64,000 nucleotides of DNA. It comes from Hofstenia miamia (lineage: Eukaryota > Xenacoelomorpha > Acoela). Below the pieces are notes generated by a model. The model made no database searches and was not told the origin of the DNA. It saw nothing but the letters and a program-made list of their open reading frames with translations. Of the stretch, positions 33,983 through 43,447 are shown piece by piece. Numbering within the stretch: the stretch's first letter is position 1; the number at the start of each line of letters is the position of its first letter. Where the stretch lies: assembly GCA_004352715.1 (NCBI GenBank), contig SCFE01000037.1, positions 1,926,590 to 1,990,589 of the forward strand, given 5' to 3'. Both the position numbers and the translations under genes were made by a program.

Positions 33983-36900
33983 CTAGTTTCTATTAATAGA
34001 GTAATCAGGATTATAAAATTTATAACCTCGCCATTTCAGTTTTTTTATATTATAAGTGCAAAAATATTTTTTAATATTCATTTTAAAGTTTTTTAATTTA
34101 CTTATTTGTTTAATATATTTTGGTAATTCATTCCACATATTTATAGCTGTGTTTAGAAATGAATTTTTCATTATTCGCTTCTTATACCTAATAGGTTCAA
34201 TTATGTGTGTTCTTTTATTTTGTTTATTGACTAATTTTGCAGCAAGAAAGTCATTTTTGTAGTATGGGAAAGTATTGTTAACTATTTTGAAGAACGTCGT
34301 TAAGACATTTATATGGATGTAACATTGCGGATGTAAAAATAATTTTGAAATTTTTCTATATTCATTATTCTTATTAAAGCTATGATTATTTACTGCTACT
34401 TTAATAGCCCAATTTAGTTGCACTTGGAATTTCCTGAGAAATTGTTGGTTTATATCTGTGTAGAGTACATTGGCATAGTTAAAATGACTTAATATTAGAG
34501 CATATATTAATTGAATTTTTGCTTTAGTTGGAAGTTTTTGAGAAATTAAGTTAATTGCTTTAATCGATATGGCCATTTTTCTAATAACATGATTTAGTTG
34601 CTCTTCAAAATTTAGATGTATGTCAAAAATTATTCCGAGGTACTTAAAAGACTCAACCTGTTTTATTTGAATGCCGTTGAAATTAAGTTTGTATCTTGAA
34701 GTATCAGTAGATTTAGTTTTTGATTTAACAATACAGAATTGAGTTTTTAGTGGATTTACTTTTAGTTTTATAGAGGCAAAATATTTAGCAAGAGAAGCAC
34801 AGTTTGTTTCGAGAGTTTGAACCGCTTTTTCGGGAAATTTATTAGAATGAAATAATATTGTGTCATCTGCATATTGTATAACGTCACATGTTACTTGCTC
34901 GGACAAATCATTTATGTAAATATTAAATAATAACGGACCCAAAATTGTACCCTGTGGAACCCCATTTTTAGTGCATACCCAATCTGAAAAAGATTCATTA
35001 ATTTTAACTCTTTGCATGCGATTGTATAAGTAACTGGAGATAAGACCTATGCTGTCATTAGAAAAACCTAGAATTTTAATTTTTTGTAGTAAGATACTGC
35101 GGTCTATGGAATCGAAAGCTTTCGAGAGGTCTAAGCAAGCAATTGCTGAGTATTCATTATCATTTATTGTTGATCGCCATTTTTCTGTAGCTTGTATTAA
35201 AGCGTCGCTCGTAGAAATACCTTTACGAAAACCATATTGTGTTTTGGAGTAGAGATCATGTTTACAAAGATGTTCGTTAATTTGATTAAAAAGAATTCGT
35301 TCAAAAATTTTGCTGATTGGAGAAGTGATCGAAATGGGTCTATAATTTTCGCAATCTTCGGGATCATTTCTTTTAAATAATGGTGTTATATTTGCCAATT
35401 TTAATTCATCTGGAAAAAAGGAGTGTTTTATACAATTATTTAAAATGTAGCATATTGGTTCAGCTATTAAGTCACCTGAGAGTTTTAGGAACCATGTTGG
35501 TATTAGAAAGGGTCCACTGGATTTATTTTTTAAACACTGTATCGACTTTATGATTTCATATTTTGTTGTAAAACGAAAAGAGAAAGAGGTTGGAGTTCCT
35601 TTGGGTTTATTAAGGCAAAAAGGTACATTCATACCGTTGTAGTTTCCTAAATTTAGGAAAACTTCATTGAAAGCATTGCAGATTTCCTTCTTATTTGTAA
35701 TGGATTTATCTTTATAGTATATTCTTTCTATTTCTTCGGTTCGCATGTTTTTTCTATTTAACAAATTGTTAACAAATTCCCACTTATTTTGTTGGGAAGA
35801 AAGACTTTGATACTGAAAACGGGAATAATTATTACTTGCATTCCTTATAGTAATATTGCATAAATTTCGTGCAGATTTATAAGCATTATGATTTTCCAGT
35901 GTTTGGGAATTTAAGTATTTTTTCAATTTCTGTTTCTTTATTTCGATTAAATCGAGGCATTTAGAATCAATCCATGGTTTTGAAACATTATTCTGAGTTT
36001 TTTTGGTATTTTCGGATGAAAGAATATATTTTTCTGGGCAGCATATATCCAAATAGAAAAGTAAAGTTTTTGTAAAATGTGATAGCATTTCATTAGGTGT
36101 TAATGATGAATATATCGAATTCCAGTTTTCGATTTTTAAATACTGTCGAAGTTTTTCGACATTTTCTGTTGATTTTTCTCGTATTTTTATCCAAGATTTA
36201 GAGGGTTTACAAACTTTTAGAATATTCGAATAAGTAGCTATAAGGCAGTGATCTGAGTATGGAAATTCAAAACAAAAATAATTATAAGACGAAGAATTTT
36301 CTGATATCATGAAATAGTCAATAAGCGTTTTACTATTAGCAGAAATTCTAGAAGGAATTTTTTTATTTATTAGTGAAATATTGAAAGTATTGAGAAAATT
36401 GCCAAGCTTACTTTTTTCGTTATTGTTTAGAAGATTTACATTCCAGTCTCCCATTACCATTATATTCGTGTTATAACTCAGAGCAGTAGAAAATTCATCT
36501 TCCATTTGTAAGAAAAAGTTATTTATATAAGTTTTATTTGGACAATAAGAGATATTTAATAATTGACTATTAAAATTTTTGTCTGGGTTTTGAATTTCAA
36601 CCCAAAGACTTTCATAAGTTGAATCTTTTGCTATATCTGTCCTAAGTTTTGGTTTGAGTATTTTAGGTATTAAAAACATGACACCACCTCCTTTTGTCTT
36701 ATTAAAATGAAAAGTTGGATTTCTGTCCTTTCTAAATATTTTAAATTTAGAGTTATCGATTGACCAGGACGAATTGTGATTATCATTTGTAAACCAGGTT
36801 TCACTTATGCCCAGAATAAAGTTTGAATCCAGTTCAGAAATGAATTGTCTAAATTCCGAATTTTTTATTGAGAGATTCTGAAAATTTATGTGAATATATT

Positions 36901-37090
36901 TAAAAGAATTAGTTGAATGCATTATGTTTGATAATTCTGAGTGTTCATAAATATTATCGGCTTTGGAAGGCCCGGGATTAATCTCGATGCCGGATATAAG
37001 TAACATTATTGTTAGTACTAGAAAGTAGAATAAAGAATGTTTTGTTGTTTTAATGGAAATCCATTTTTTAAATATCTTGCATGTATTCAT
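33983..37090 (-). CDS. Intact CR1-like LINE ORF2 (endonuclease-reverse transcriptase), 1035 aa
   Basis: The full-length frame has no stop. Residues 21-33 are hydrophobic and run into a 2A-like motif, GIEINPGP, ending at residue 41. Canonical 2A motifs have D at the first position, here G. The endonuclease carries INFQNL, ISETWF, KGGGVMFL, MGDWNVN near 210 and SDHCLI near 281. The linker contains PWIDSK. RT blocks: NITPLFKRNDPEDCENYRPI, QYGFRKGISTSDAL, CLDLSKAFDSID near 650, NGVPQGTILGPLLFNIYIND near 708 and IQYADDTILF near 737, then YLGIIFD and a thumb region ending in WNELP. All catalytic residues are present, so this copy could still encode an active enzyme. It nicks target DNA and primes reverse transcription. 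The ATG at 37090 is the first in frame. Confidence 0.93.
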   Translation of the reverse strand: MNTCKIFKKWISIKTTKHSLFYFLVLTIMLLISGIEINPGPSKADNIYEHSELSNIMHSTNSFKYIHINFQNLSIKNSEFRQFISELDSNFILGISETWFTNDNHNSSWSIDNSKFKIFRKDRNPTFHFNKTKGGGVMFLIPKILKPKLRTDIAKDSTYESLWVEIQNPDKNFNSQLLNISYCPNKTYINNFFLQMEDEFSTALSYNTNIMVMGDWNVNLLNNNEKSKLGNFLNTFNISLINKKIPSRISANSKTLIDYFMISENSSSYNYFCFEFPYSDHCLIATYSNILKVCKPSKSWIKIREKSTENVEKLRQYLKIENWNSIYSSLTPNEMLSHFTKTLLFYLDICCPEKYILSSENTKKTQNNVSKPWIDSKCLDLIEIKKQKLKKYLNSQTLENHNAYKSARNLCNITIRNASNNYSRFQYQSLSSQQNKWEFVNNLLNRKNMRTEEIERIYYKDKSITNKKEICNAFNEVFLNLGNYNGMNVPFCLNKPKGTPTSFSFRFTTKYEIIKSIQCLKNKSSGPFLIPTWFLKLSGDLIAEPICYILNNCIKHSFFPDELKLANITPLFKRNDPEDCENYRPISITSPISKIFERILFNQINEHLCKHDLYSKTQYGFRKGISTSDALIQATEKWRSTINDNEYSAIACLDLSKAFDSIDRSILLQKIKILGFSNDSIGLISSYLYNRMQRVKINESFSDWVCTKNGVPQGTILGPLLFNIYINDLSEQVTCDVIQYADDTILFHSNKFPEKAVQTLETNCASLAKYFASIKLKVNPLKTQFCIVKSKTKSTDTSRYKLNFNGIQIKQVESFKYLGIIFDIHLNFEEQLNHVIRKMAISIKAINLISQKLPTKAKIQLIYALILSHFNYANVLYTDINQQFLRKFQVQLNWAIKVAVNNHSFNKNNEYRKISKLFLHPQCYIHINVLTTFFKIVNNTFPYYKNDFLAAKLVNKQNKRTHIIEPIRYKKRIMKNSFLNTAINMWNELPKYIKQISKLKNFKMNIKKYFCTYNIKKLKWRGYKFYNPDYSINRN

Positions 37091-37135
37091 GCTATTTCTT
37101 AAATTATGTTTATATATATATGTAAGGTTTCTCTA

Positions 37136-38194
37136 ATACAGGTAATATTTTCTTTTCAGTGCAAAATCTAAATCTGTTAAGATAAAATTAAAAAATTTTT
37201 AAAAAGTTTTCCAGCATTTCATTTAAATTTGATGCAGAATATACAGGAAACCAATTTTCTAATGAGAGGGACAACTTAAAATTATAAATTTTTTCAATAC
37301 ATTTTTCACGAGTTTTCATCTATTTCATGTTATTTTTTGGGACTGAATGAGACCTCTGTAATTTGATAGATGTAAAACAGTGGTCAGAGAATGGACATTC
37401 AGAAGTAGTATACTCATAATATAGATTGTTGTTCTCAGCTAGTGTAATGGAGTCAATTAGTGTTCTGCTCGATGATGTCATTCTAGTAGTTAATGTTTTA
37501 TTGGCCAATACTAAATTAAATGTGTTCAGAAACAGATCCATTTTACATTGGTCATTAGCATTAAAATAATTTAGGTTCCAATCCCTGAAAAGTACTAAGT
37601 CTTTATTTTCAGAACAAGCAAGTGACAATTCGTCTTCTAATTGTTGAATAAAATAATTCTTATGCGGACAGTAGGATACATTTAATAACTGGTTTTTAAA
37701 ACGTGAATTTTTCATTGGATTATTAACTTCCACCCATAAACTATCAAAATTTGATTCATTATTACTCTTAATATCGTTCCGTCTTGGGATTAAATGACTT
37801 TGGGATTAAAAATAATACACCTTCACCTTTGGATTTTCCTAACGCTTTGTTCAAAATTATAACCCTTCTAAATAATGCTTAAGTTTCATTAACAGTCCAT
37901 GAGCTATCTAGATCTTCATTTTTTAACCAAGTTTCGGAAACTGCGAGAATTAAATCATTTTTAATGCATAGATTCTGAAAATTTAAATGTACATAATTCA
38001 CTATATCGAAGCCGGTATTCAATTTTTTTGATGTATGATCCAAAATTTAAGATCGGACCGGGATTAATTTCAATGTCATGTACCGCTAAAAACAGGAAAA
38101 TTATAAGAGATATAAAGAACGATTTTTTAAAATTGATTTTAATAGTACATATGCGCCAGGATGACATAGTTGAAAATGTTCTTGAATAACACAT
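37136..38194 (-). pseudogene. Old CR1-like LINE: ORF2 start and endonuclease
   Basis: Frame 37961-38194 starts MCYSRTFSTM, has a hydrophobic run, then HDIEINPGP, a canonical D-I-E-x-N-P-G-P 2A-like motif ending at residue 47. After shifts, frame 37320-37733 gives LNVSYCPHKNYF, LFRDWNLNYF (D-W-N block with G replaced by R), LIDSITLAEN and CPFSDHCF (SDH). It then runs through MKTREKCIEK and LENWFPVYSASNLNEML to KRKYYL, where the young LINE interrupts it. Confidence 0.85.
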
Positions 38195-38476
38195 AGTTGA
38201 TCGGTATGTATTGAAATAAGACTGTACTGGTAACAGTAAATCATACTCATTAGATTTAAAAGTCGAAATAAGAAAAATAAAAGTAGAGTAATAATTTTGA
38301 TTTGAGAAGAGAATTAAATTTAAGTTTATAGTAACTTTTCTGTAGCCTGGGCGTACTAAAACAAAAATAAAATAAATACTAAAACATAATTAAAAAATCC
38401 ATAGTACAAAAAAGTCCAGATATAAATTAATCAAGTAACATTAGTATCTAAAGTTGTGTACCTCATCGATGTACAC

Positions 38477-38770
38477 GGTGCGGTGGTACAGAGCGCAACG
38501 GCCGGTGATTGATGTATCCTGGTAGAATGATGAAACGTGGCAAGTAACGAGGGGCGAAGCTTTCGAAGACCGCAGTCTTTGATGGCGTGCTTTACGNGTA
38601 GAATGGCGGTGCGGTGTTACATAGCGCAGCGGCGTATGATTGATGTACCCTGGACGAAGGATGAAACGGATTGCGCGGTGGTAAGTAACGAGGGGCGAAG
38701 CTTTCGTAGACCGCAGTCTTTGCCGGCGTGTGTTTGAAATGCGGTGCTTTACGTAGCGATGGCGGTTCGA
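38477..38770. repeat. GC-rich imperfect tandem duplication, 131-141 bp unit
   Basis: TGATTGATGTA recurs 131 bp apart (38506, 38637), and AAGTAACGAGGGGCGAAGC recurs 141 bp apart (38542, 38683). The difference is a 10-bp indel. A third partial unit follows. Base composition is far richer in G+C than the flanks. On the minus strand it reads as repeated ORF1-tail segments (CGLRKLRPSLLA; RVHQSYAAAL). One N lies at 38597. Confidence 0.8.
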
Positions 38771-38788
38771 AAAGCGATTTGAGAGTAA

Positions 38789-39332
38789 CTACGAATTTTG
38801 ACATTCCGTTATGTGAAAAATCAATTCTTCTTTTGGTAGGAGATTGCTATTGACGACCTTAGAACCTAAACAAAAATTTGTGAATAGCTTAAATACCGAG
38901 AAGTTTAATTTTTGAAACAAGTTAAAAATAATTTTGGTTAGTTTAACTATTTCGTTGTTTCTCTTAAGTAACCTATTGCAGAAAGGAGGAAGTTCGCTGA
39001 AGAAAAGTCTTGTAGGATTAAACTTGTGCCTAATAACTTTAATAAGATTCGAATACTTAGCTTCGTAAATTTCTGGATCCTTTCGTATGTCATTTAGTCC
39101 GATTTGTACAAAGACAGTTTCGATTTGTGTTTGGGGATATAATTTAAGCGTGTGTTGTAATTCAGAAATGCATACTCCTGGATATGAGTGAACTGTGACT
39201 TCCTGGTTTTTAATTAAATTTTTCGATCGCAATTTCCTAAGCATGGAGCTACCTAACACTAAAAAATATGTACCTGTTTTAATCTTACGTGGCTTCCTAG
39301 GAGAGCGAGACGAGCTACTTATAATAATGCAT
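38789..39332 (-). pseudogene. Old CR1-like LINE: ORF1 SGNH/GDSL-like esterase segment
   Basis: The minus-strand frame opens at the element boundary with SSSSRSPRKPRKIKTG, then YFLVLGSSML (block I, G-S-S in place of G-D-S), HSYPGVCISEL, FVQIGLNDIRKDP (block with G-x-N-D intact), FFSELPPF, and an end FHITECQ where the family has D-x-x-H. The upstream part of ORF1 is missing because the insertion is 5' truncated. This is the same fold as the ORF1 at 5123-6262, but it keeps different catalytic blocks. Confidence 0.75.
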
Positions 39333-39374
39333 TTTTCTTGTTATGCATGAGAGCGTTGATATTAAGAGTTCTAT
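39333..39374. repeat. 42-bp target-site duplication, 5' copy
   Basis: Partner of 31141-31182, three mismatches. Confidence 0.85.
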
Positions 39375-39570
39375 GATTATGTCTATGCAGTAAGAAACTT
39401 CGCTGGAAGATGTTGAGATATATAGCTAAGAGCATTAATTGAAATAGCTATTTTTATAACATTACTTATTGGTTTGTAAAGTTCAGTTGAAAATCAAACA
39501 TTACACCTAATTCCATCGTTACAAATGGGACAAAAGATAATTTATATTTAATAAAGCACATATTACAAAA
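39375..39570 (-). pseudogene. Oldest CR1-like LINE: RT C-terminal fragment (insertion target)
   Basis: The minus-strand reading YKLSF, LGVMFDFQLNFTNQ and IKIAISINALSYISQHLPAK aligns with YKLNF, LGIIFDIHLNFEEQL and MAISIKAINLISQKLPTK of the intact ORF2. The target duplication directly follows, so this LINE received the old LINE as an insertion. Confidence 0.75.
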
Positions 39571-39756
39571 TTAGCATTACAAAAATAGAATATTTAAGAA
39601 TCACCGAATATAAAGTTGTTTCTTCTTTAAAAAAGAACAAAAATCAATACATATAAAATTAACATAACAATGATTATTTTTTGGGTGATCGATATTGAAA
39701 AACTCGTACAATGGTTGAGTTTGTGTTCCAGATGCCACAGATTAGACATGAATTAC

Positions 39757-42588
39757 TTAAGCTCTAACAACCATATCTTGATAAAAGAAGTGTAGCATTT
39801 CCCGCTGTAAAATTACTGACAATTGCTGAAAAAAGTATGTAGAAACCGTATTCAGATCGCAAGAGGCATTTCTGGCAGAAGACATAAAAAACATCTTGGA
39901 GAATACTTTGATAGCAATTGGTGACCATCCTCCTAGAGCTTCCACTGATAGTGGTATGAAGGATATACCAGCTGCTGAACATGATTCTGCGTATTTAGTA
40001 AGCTTTCGGTTGTCTGAAACTTTCAGAGCATGACCAGCATTAGTACCCGCAAAAGAAACAATCGAAGGCTGCAGTGAACTAATTACAGTCACGTCTAGAG
40101 CAGCTGGTCGGCCAGAAGACCNNNNNNNNNNNNNNNNNNNNNNNNNNNNNNNNNNNNNNNNNNNNNNNNNNNNNNNNNNNNNNNNNNNNNNNNNNNNNNN
40201 NNNNNNNNNNNNNNNNNNNNNNNNNNNNNNNNNNNNNNNNNNNNNNNNNNNNNNNNNNNNNNNNNNNNNNNNNNNNNNNNNNNNNNNNNNNNNNNNNNNN
40301 NNNNNNNNNNNNNNNNNNNNNNNNNNNNNNNNNNNNNNNNNNNNNNNNNNNNNNNNNNNNNNNNNNNNNNNNNNNNNNNNNNNNNNNNNNNNNNNNNNNN
40401 NNNNNNNNNNNNNNNNNNNNNNNNNNNNNNNNNNNNNNNNNNNNNNNNNNNNNNNNNNNNNNNNNNNNNNNNNNNNNNNNNNNNNNNNNNNNNNNNNNNN
40501 NNNNNNNNNNNNNNNNNNNNNNNNNNNNNNNNNNNNNNNNNNNNNNNNNNNNNNNNNNNNNNNNNNNNNNNNNNNNNNNNNNNNNNNNNNNNNNNNNNNN
40601 NNNNNNNNNNNNNNNNNNNNNNNNNNNNNNNNNNNNNNNNNNNNAATTGGCAAGGATGCTTGTAGTCTTTGTGACACAGAAACAGCTGAACCTGCTATAC
40701 TTTCTAGAGACTGATGAACTGCTGAATCAAATTCTTCCAATTCTGCTGTAACAGTTGCGGGATTAGAAGTTCTTAAACAAAACGATATCTTAGGTAGTGA
40801 GGCACAGCTCCTTAACAGATGTGGATCTTCAAGTAATTTTATTTCATTCATAATTTGAATGGACTTAGAAACACGTTTCGAGAAGAACTCTTGGACAAAT
40901 TTTGGAGACTTGGAGATAGGAGCTCCAAGAGTGACAATACCATCTTTTCGTCTGTTGATTGATTTGGGCAAAGCACTGAAATCGCAATTAGGATTAAGCG
41001 ACCAAACTTCACATTTAGTTAAACTAATTTCCAAGCCTACTTTTTTCATAGCTAACACCACAAACTCAAATACTTTACACAAAGATGGAACGTCCCCAAC
41101 CAGAGAACCATCATCTAAATACCATGCGTTGCATGCTAATTCAGAAAATTTATCTTTGATAGCAGAAACGATTGGGTGAATAGCTAAAGCAAACAAAAGG
41201 GGAGCCAAGGGATCACCTTGTTGAACACCGCAAGCTGAAAGCAAGGATTTAGATCCAAATTTCCATCGAGAAGGCTGGGAGTAGCAAAAATAAACCCAAG
41301 GATATAGCTGTGGAAAATGAAGTTTAACCTGAGAAAGTATTGCTGAACGATTAAGACTGTTAAATGCATTTTTGATGTCTACCTGGAGAAATGCTAAATT
41401 TGTCTTCGATCCAACAGCTTCCACCAATCCATTCAAAGCATGGATGACGGCTTCACAACCTCCCTTAATGCCTACACCAACTTGAAGTGGAGAAAAAAGA
41501 GCAGCTGCCTTATTCCTTGACAATTGACATAAGCATTTGGCAATCAATCTTCGAAGAACTTCTCCCACAGCAATTGGGCGAATTCCACCGTCCTTTTTCT
41601 TCAATGCAAAAAGATTAGCTCCACAAAGATATGGTGCAATTTCATCAGGAGCATTACCAGATATTAAACAGTTGATTACTTCGAGCACCGATGCAATTGC
41701 TTTGTCCCCATATTCAGGAGTTGGGCATTGGAATGCATTAATCAGATGGGAAGCATAAAGTTTAGAGACACCGGCAGCAGAATCCCTGGGAAAGCTTTTC
41801 ACACATTTAATCAGAATGTCTTTGTTTATCACAAATGGCTCTGTGTCTTCGGTACTATAATCTATTTTATTTTTTGAAGTGTTGGGATGCTTCTCCTTTA
41901 GTGCATGAAATGTTTGCTCATCAAAGCTTAGACCATCAGATCTTAGGGCTGCTATGGCTCTACGAAAACTGCCTTCGTGACCAAGCTGTCTAGCTCTCTT
42001 AAGATTTTGGCTGGAACTGACAGAAGATGATTTATTTTTAATGTTGCCAGAACTTACAGTTGCTTCGTACCAAAGTTGAGCATAATCACCATTCAACCAA
42101 CGCTCTAAGCGGCTCTTGAGAATTGACTCTTCGTATTTCAGGTGTTTGGAGCCCCCACGAGGAGGAGACCGGAGAACACAAGCAGGCAAAATAAAAATCT
42201 CCACCCAATGATTAATGAAACTTGGTTCCCGCTTAACCTTACTAAAAGAGTGATTCACAGCTTTAGCCCAGAGATTACGGCAGCTGATTGGAACGATCTT
42301 CCTGGTAGGAATCGAAAACATTTCAATATCAGAAAGTGAGGGAAATACAGGCGTTATTCCAAGTGAACGAGGTGGTAGCCCTGAACCTTCACATCTGGAA
42401 CCATTGACAATATGATATTTGATAAGTCCTGAACGTTTACACAAATCAGAAGCATGCAGACATTTGCTACAAATGTTAGTATTCAATGATAGCAATGAAA
42501 GCTGTGTGAGAGTTGTGTGTGAATTGGATTGCTGAAAATCTTCTGAATTGTTGATTGAAAAATATTCGCCATCAGATCCAATTCCTAT
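39757..42588 (-). CDS. Long RT ORF: zinc finger, VQQGDP-type reverse transcriptase, C-terminal nuclease-like domain (spans N gap)
   Basis: The frame is open from about 42588, with no ATG near the start. The translation from 42495 has 912 residues including 174 unknown. The N-terminus has a Cys/His cluster ICSKCLHASDLCKR...H...C like the single zinc fingers of site-specific LINEs. RT: LFALKKKDGGIRPIAVGEVL, then FLQVDIKNAFNSLN (motif A, near residue 372), GVQQGDPLAPLLFALAI (motif B, near 425), WYLDDGSLVGD (motif C, near 457) and VGLEISLTKCEVW. After the gap, GRPAALDVTVISS, LTKYAESCSAAGISFIPLSV and EALGGWSP match a C-terminal domain with PD-(D/E)XK-like features. No apurinic endonuclease is present. 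The frame is kept on both sides of the gap, so this copy may be intact. The family has no name I can give with confidence. Confidence 0.7.
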   Translation of the reverse strand: MGIGSDGEYFSINNSEDFQQSNSHTTLTQLSLLSLNTNICSKCLHASDLCKRSGLIKYHIVNGSRCEGSGLPPRSLGITPVFPSLSDIEMFSIPTRKIVPISCRNLWAKAVNHSFSKVKREPSFINHWVEIFILPACVLRSPPRGGSKHLKYEESILKSRLERWLNGDYAQLWYEATVSSGNIKNKSSSVSSSQNLKRARQLGHEGSFRRAIAALRSDGLSFDEQTFHALKEKHPNTSKNKIDYSTEDTEPFVINKDILIKCVKSFPRDSAAGVSKLYASHLINAFQCPTPEYGDKAIASVLEVINCLISGNAPDEIAPYLCGANLFALKKKDGGIRPIAVGEVLRRLIAKCLCQLSRNKAAALFSPLQVGVGIKGGCEAVIHALNGLVEAVGSKTNLAFLQVDIKNAFNSLNRSAILSQVKLHFPQLYPWVYFCYSQPSRWKFGSKSLLSACGVQQGDPLAPLLFALAIHPIVSAIKDKFSELACNAWYLDDGSLVGDVPSLCKVFEFVVLAMKKVGLEISLTKCEVWSLNPNCDFSALPKSINRRKDGIVTLGAPISKSPKFVQEFFSKRVSKSIQIMNEIKLLEDPHLLRSCASLPKISFCLRTSNPATVTAELEEFDSAVHQSLESIAGSAVSVSQRLQASLPIXXXXXXXXXXXXXXXXXXXXXXXXXXXXXXXXXXXXXXXXXXXXXXXXXXXXXXXXXXXXXXXXXXXXXXXXXXXXXXXXXXXXXXXXXXXXXXXXXXXXXXXXXXXXXXXXXXXXXXXXXXXXXXXXXXXXXXXXXXXXXXXXXXXXXXXXXXXXXXXXXXXXXXXXXXXXXXXSSGRPAALDVTVISSLQPSIVSFAGTNAGHALKVSDNRKLTKYAESCSAAGISFIPLSVEALGGWSPIAIKVFSKMFFMSSARNASCDLNTVSTYFFQQLSVILQREMLHFFYQDMVVRA
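40122..40644. other. Assembly gap (523 N)
   Basis: Run of N inside the RT ORF. Its length keeps the frame, which may mean the gap size is well estimated. Confidence 1.
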
Positions 42589-43126
42589 AATTTATTTAAA
42601 GATGATTCTTTTTTCTTATTGCGTTTTCTTTGTTTTATTGATATTTAGATTGTATATGTTCTCTTGATGTTATGCTATAAATAATTTTCTTGATTGCATT
42701 GCAGCAGATATATATTTTGATAATTATTTATCCTAAATTTTTGCATGCTTACAAATCCAGTATGTTCATTATTGATAATATTTCAACCATATTTAGTAAG
42801 GCAATTCTTAAATTATAGATCTGCTTGAAAGTGTTCAACAATACAGTTAATATGAAATTTTTCTACATATGATAAATAAATATATTAAAATTATATCTAT
42901 GCGACCAGTGTAACAAAAAAATTATTGCGCTCATTCTGTATGATGACAATAGAAAGTACCACTCTGTACACAATTTTTTACAATTCCAACTCTGTACGAT
43001 AATTGGTGGGAAAAAAATTAGAACTCACACTGCATCAATTTTTTTCAAAGCTACCAAAAACCACTGAAAAACCAAACTTAAAAACATATTACACACAAAA
43101 ACAAAAGTATTTATGGCTTTAAGTAT
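42589..43126. other. AT-rich non-coding DNA
   Basis: No supported feature. An AG at about 42590 just before the RT frame could be a splice acceptor, but nothing upstream supports an exon. Confidence 0.35.
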
Positions 43127-43447
43127 TTAGCTGCAAAACGAAGCTTGTTGCAAATTCTTGAAATCTTTAAGTTTAAGAAGCGCCCTCCCATTATTATTCC
43201 AGTTGCAATTTTGACTAAAAGTATTCAAGGCATTTATAAATTCGGATCTTTGTTTTTCTAATGGGTTTGAATTCCTTCCTTTTGAAGTTGTTGGTATTGA
43301 AATCACACTTTCATACATGCTGATAGATAGGAAATGATTGACTGCATACATTCTGGTGTAGCCAGTTTGACGAAGTTGTGCTTGCTTTACAGACGTTGAA
43401 TTAAAATTGAATTTAGAATAGGAAGGTAAGGAAAGTTTGTATTGCAT
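43127..43447 (-). CDS. Unrecognised 106-aa ORF, possibly a mobile-element tail
   Basis: Opens with MQYKLSLPSYSKFNF and ends WNNNGRALLKLKDFKNLQQA. The polar middle and the W-N-N...L-K-D-F-K ending recall the last residues of LINE ORF2s, but no domain can be assigned. It could be chance. Confidence 0.25.
   Translation of the reverse strand: MQYKLSLPSYSKFNFNSTSVKQAQLRQTGYTRMYAVNHFLSISMYESVISIPTTSKGRNSNPLEKQRSEFINALNTFSQNCNWNNNGRALLKLKDFKNLQQASFCS

Larger units (their letters stand above)
33802..37135 (-). mobile_element. Young CR1-like LINE inserted in the old LINE, 5' truncated
   Basis: It contains an intact ORF2 and a 3' UTR ending in CTGAATATAGAATTTTC followed by (TTC)n (plus-strand (GAA)n 33802-33833). 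The same 3' terminus, with a different microsatellite, ends the old LINE. The 5' end lies just upstream of the ORF2 start, so ORF1 is missing, as expected from incomplete reverse transcription. The old LINE reads up to ALKRKYYL on the 5' side and resumes beyond the (GAA)n. Confidence 0.85.
31183..39332 (-). mobile_element. Old CR1-like LINE, interrupted by two later insertions
   Basis: On the minus strand the order is: ORF1 esterase segment (38789-39332), an imperfect GC-rich tandem duplication, and ORF2 start with 2A-like motif and endonuclease (37136-38194). The linker and RT resume at 33801-33359 and 32968-31400. The 3' end reads CTGAATATAGATTCTC before a (TTATC)n tail (plus-strand (ATAAG)5 at 31181-31205). 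It is bounded by a 42-bp direct repeat. It is split at about 37135/33802 by a younger LINE and at 32969-33358 by a hAT-type MITE. Many stops and shifts mark it as long dead. Confidence 0.85.

Noticed and set aside
40859-42339. Plus-strand ORFs opposite the RT
   Set aside because: Antisense shadows of the 39757-42588 frame.
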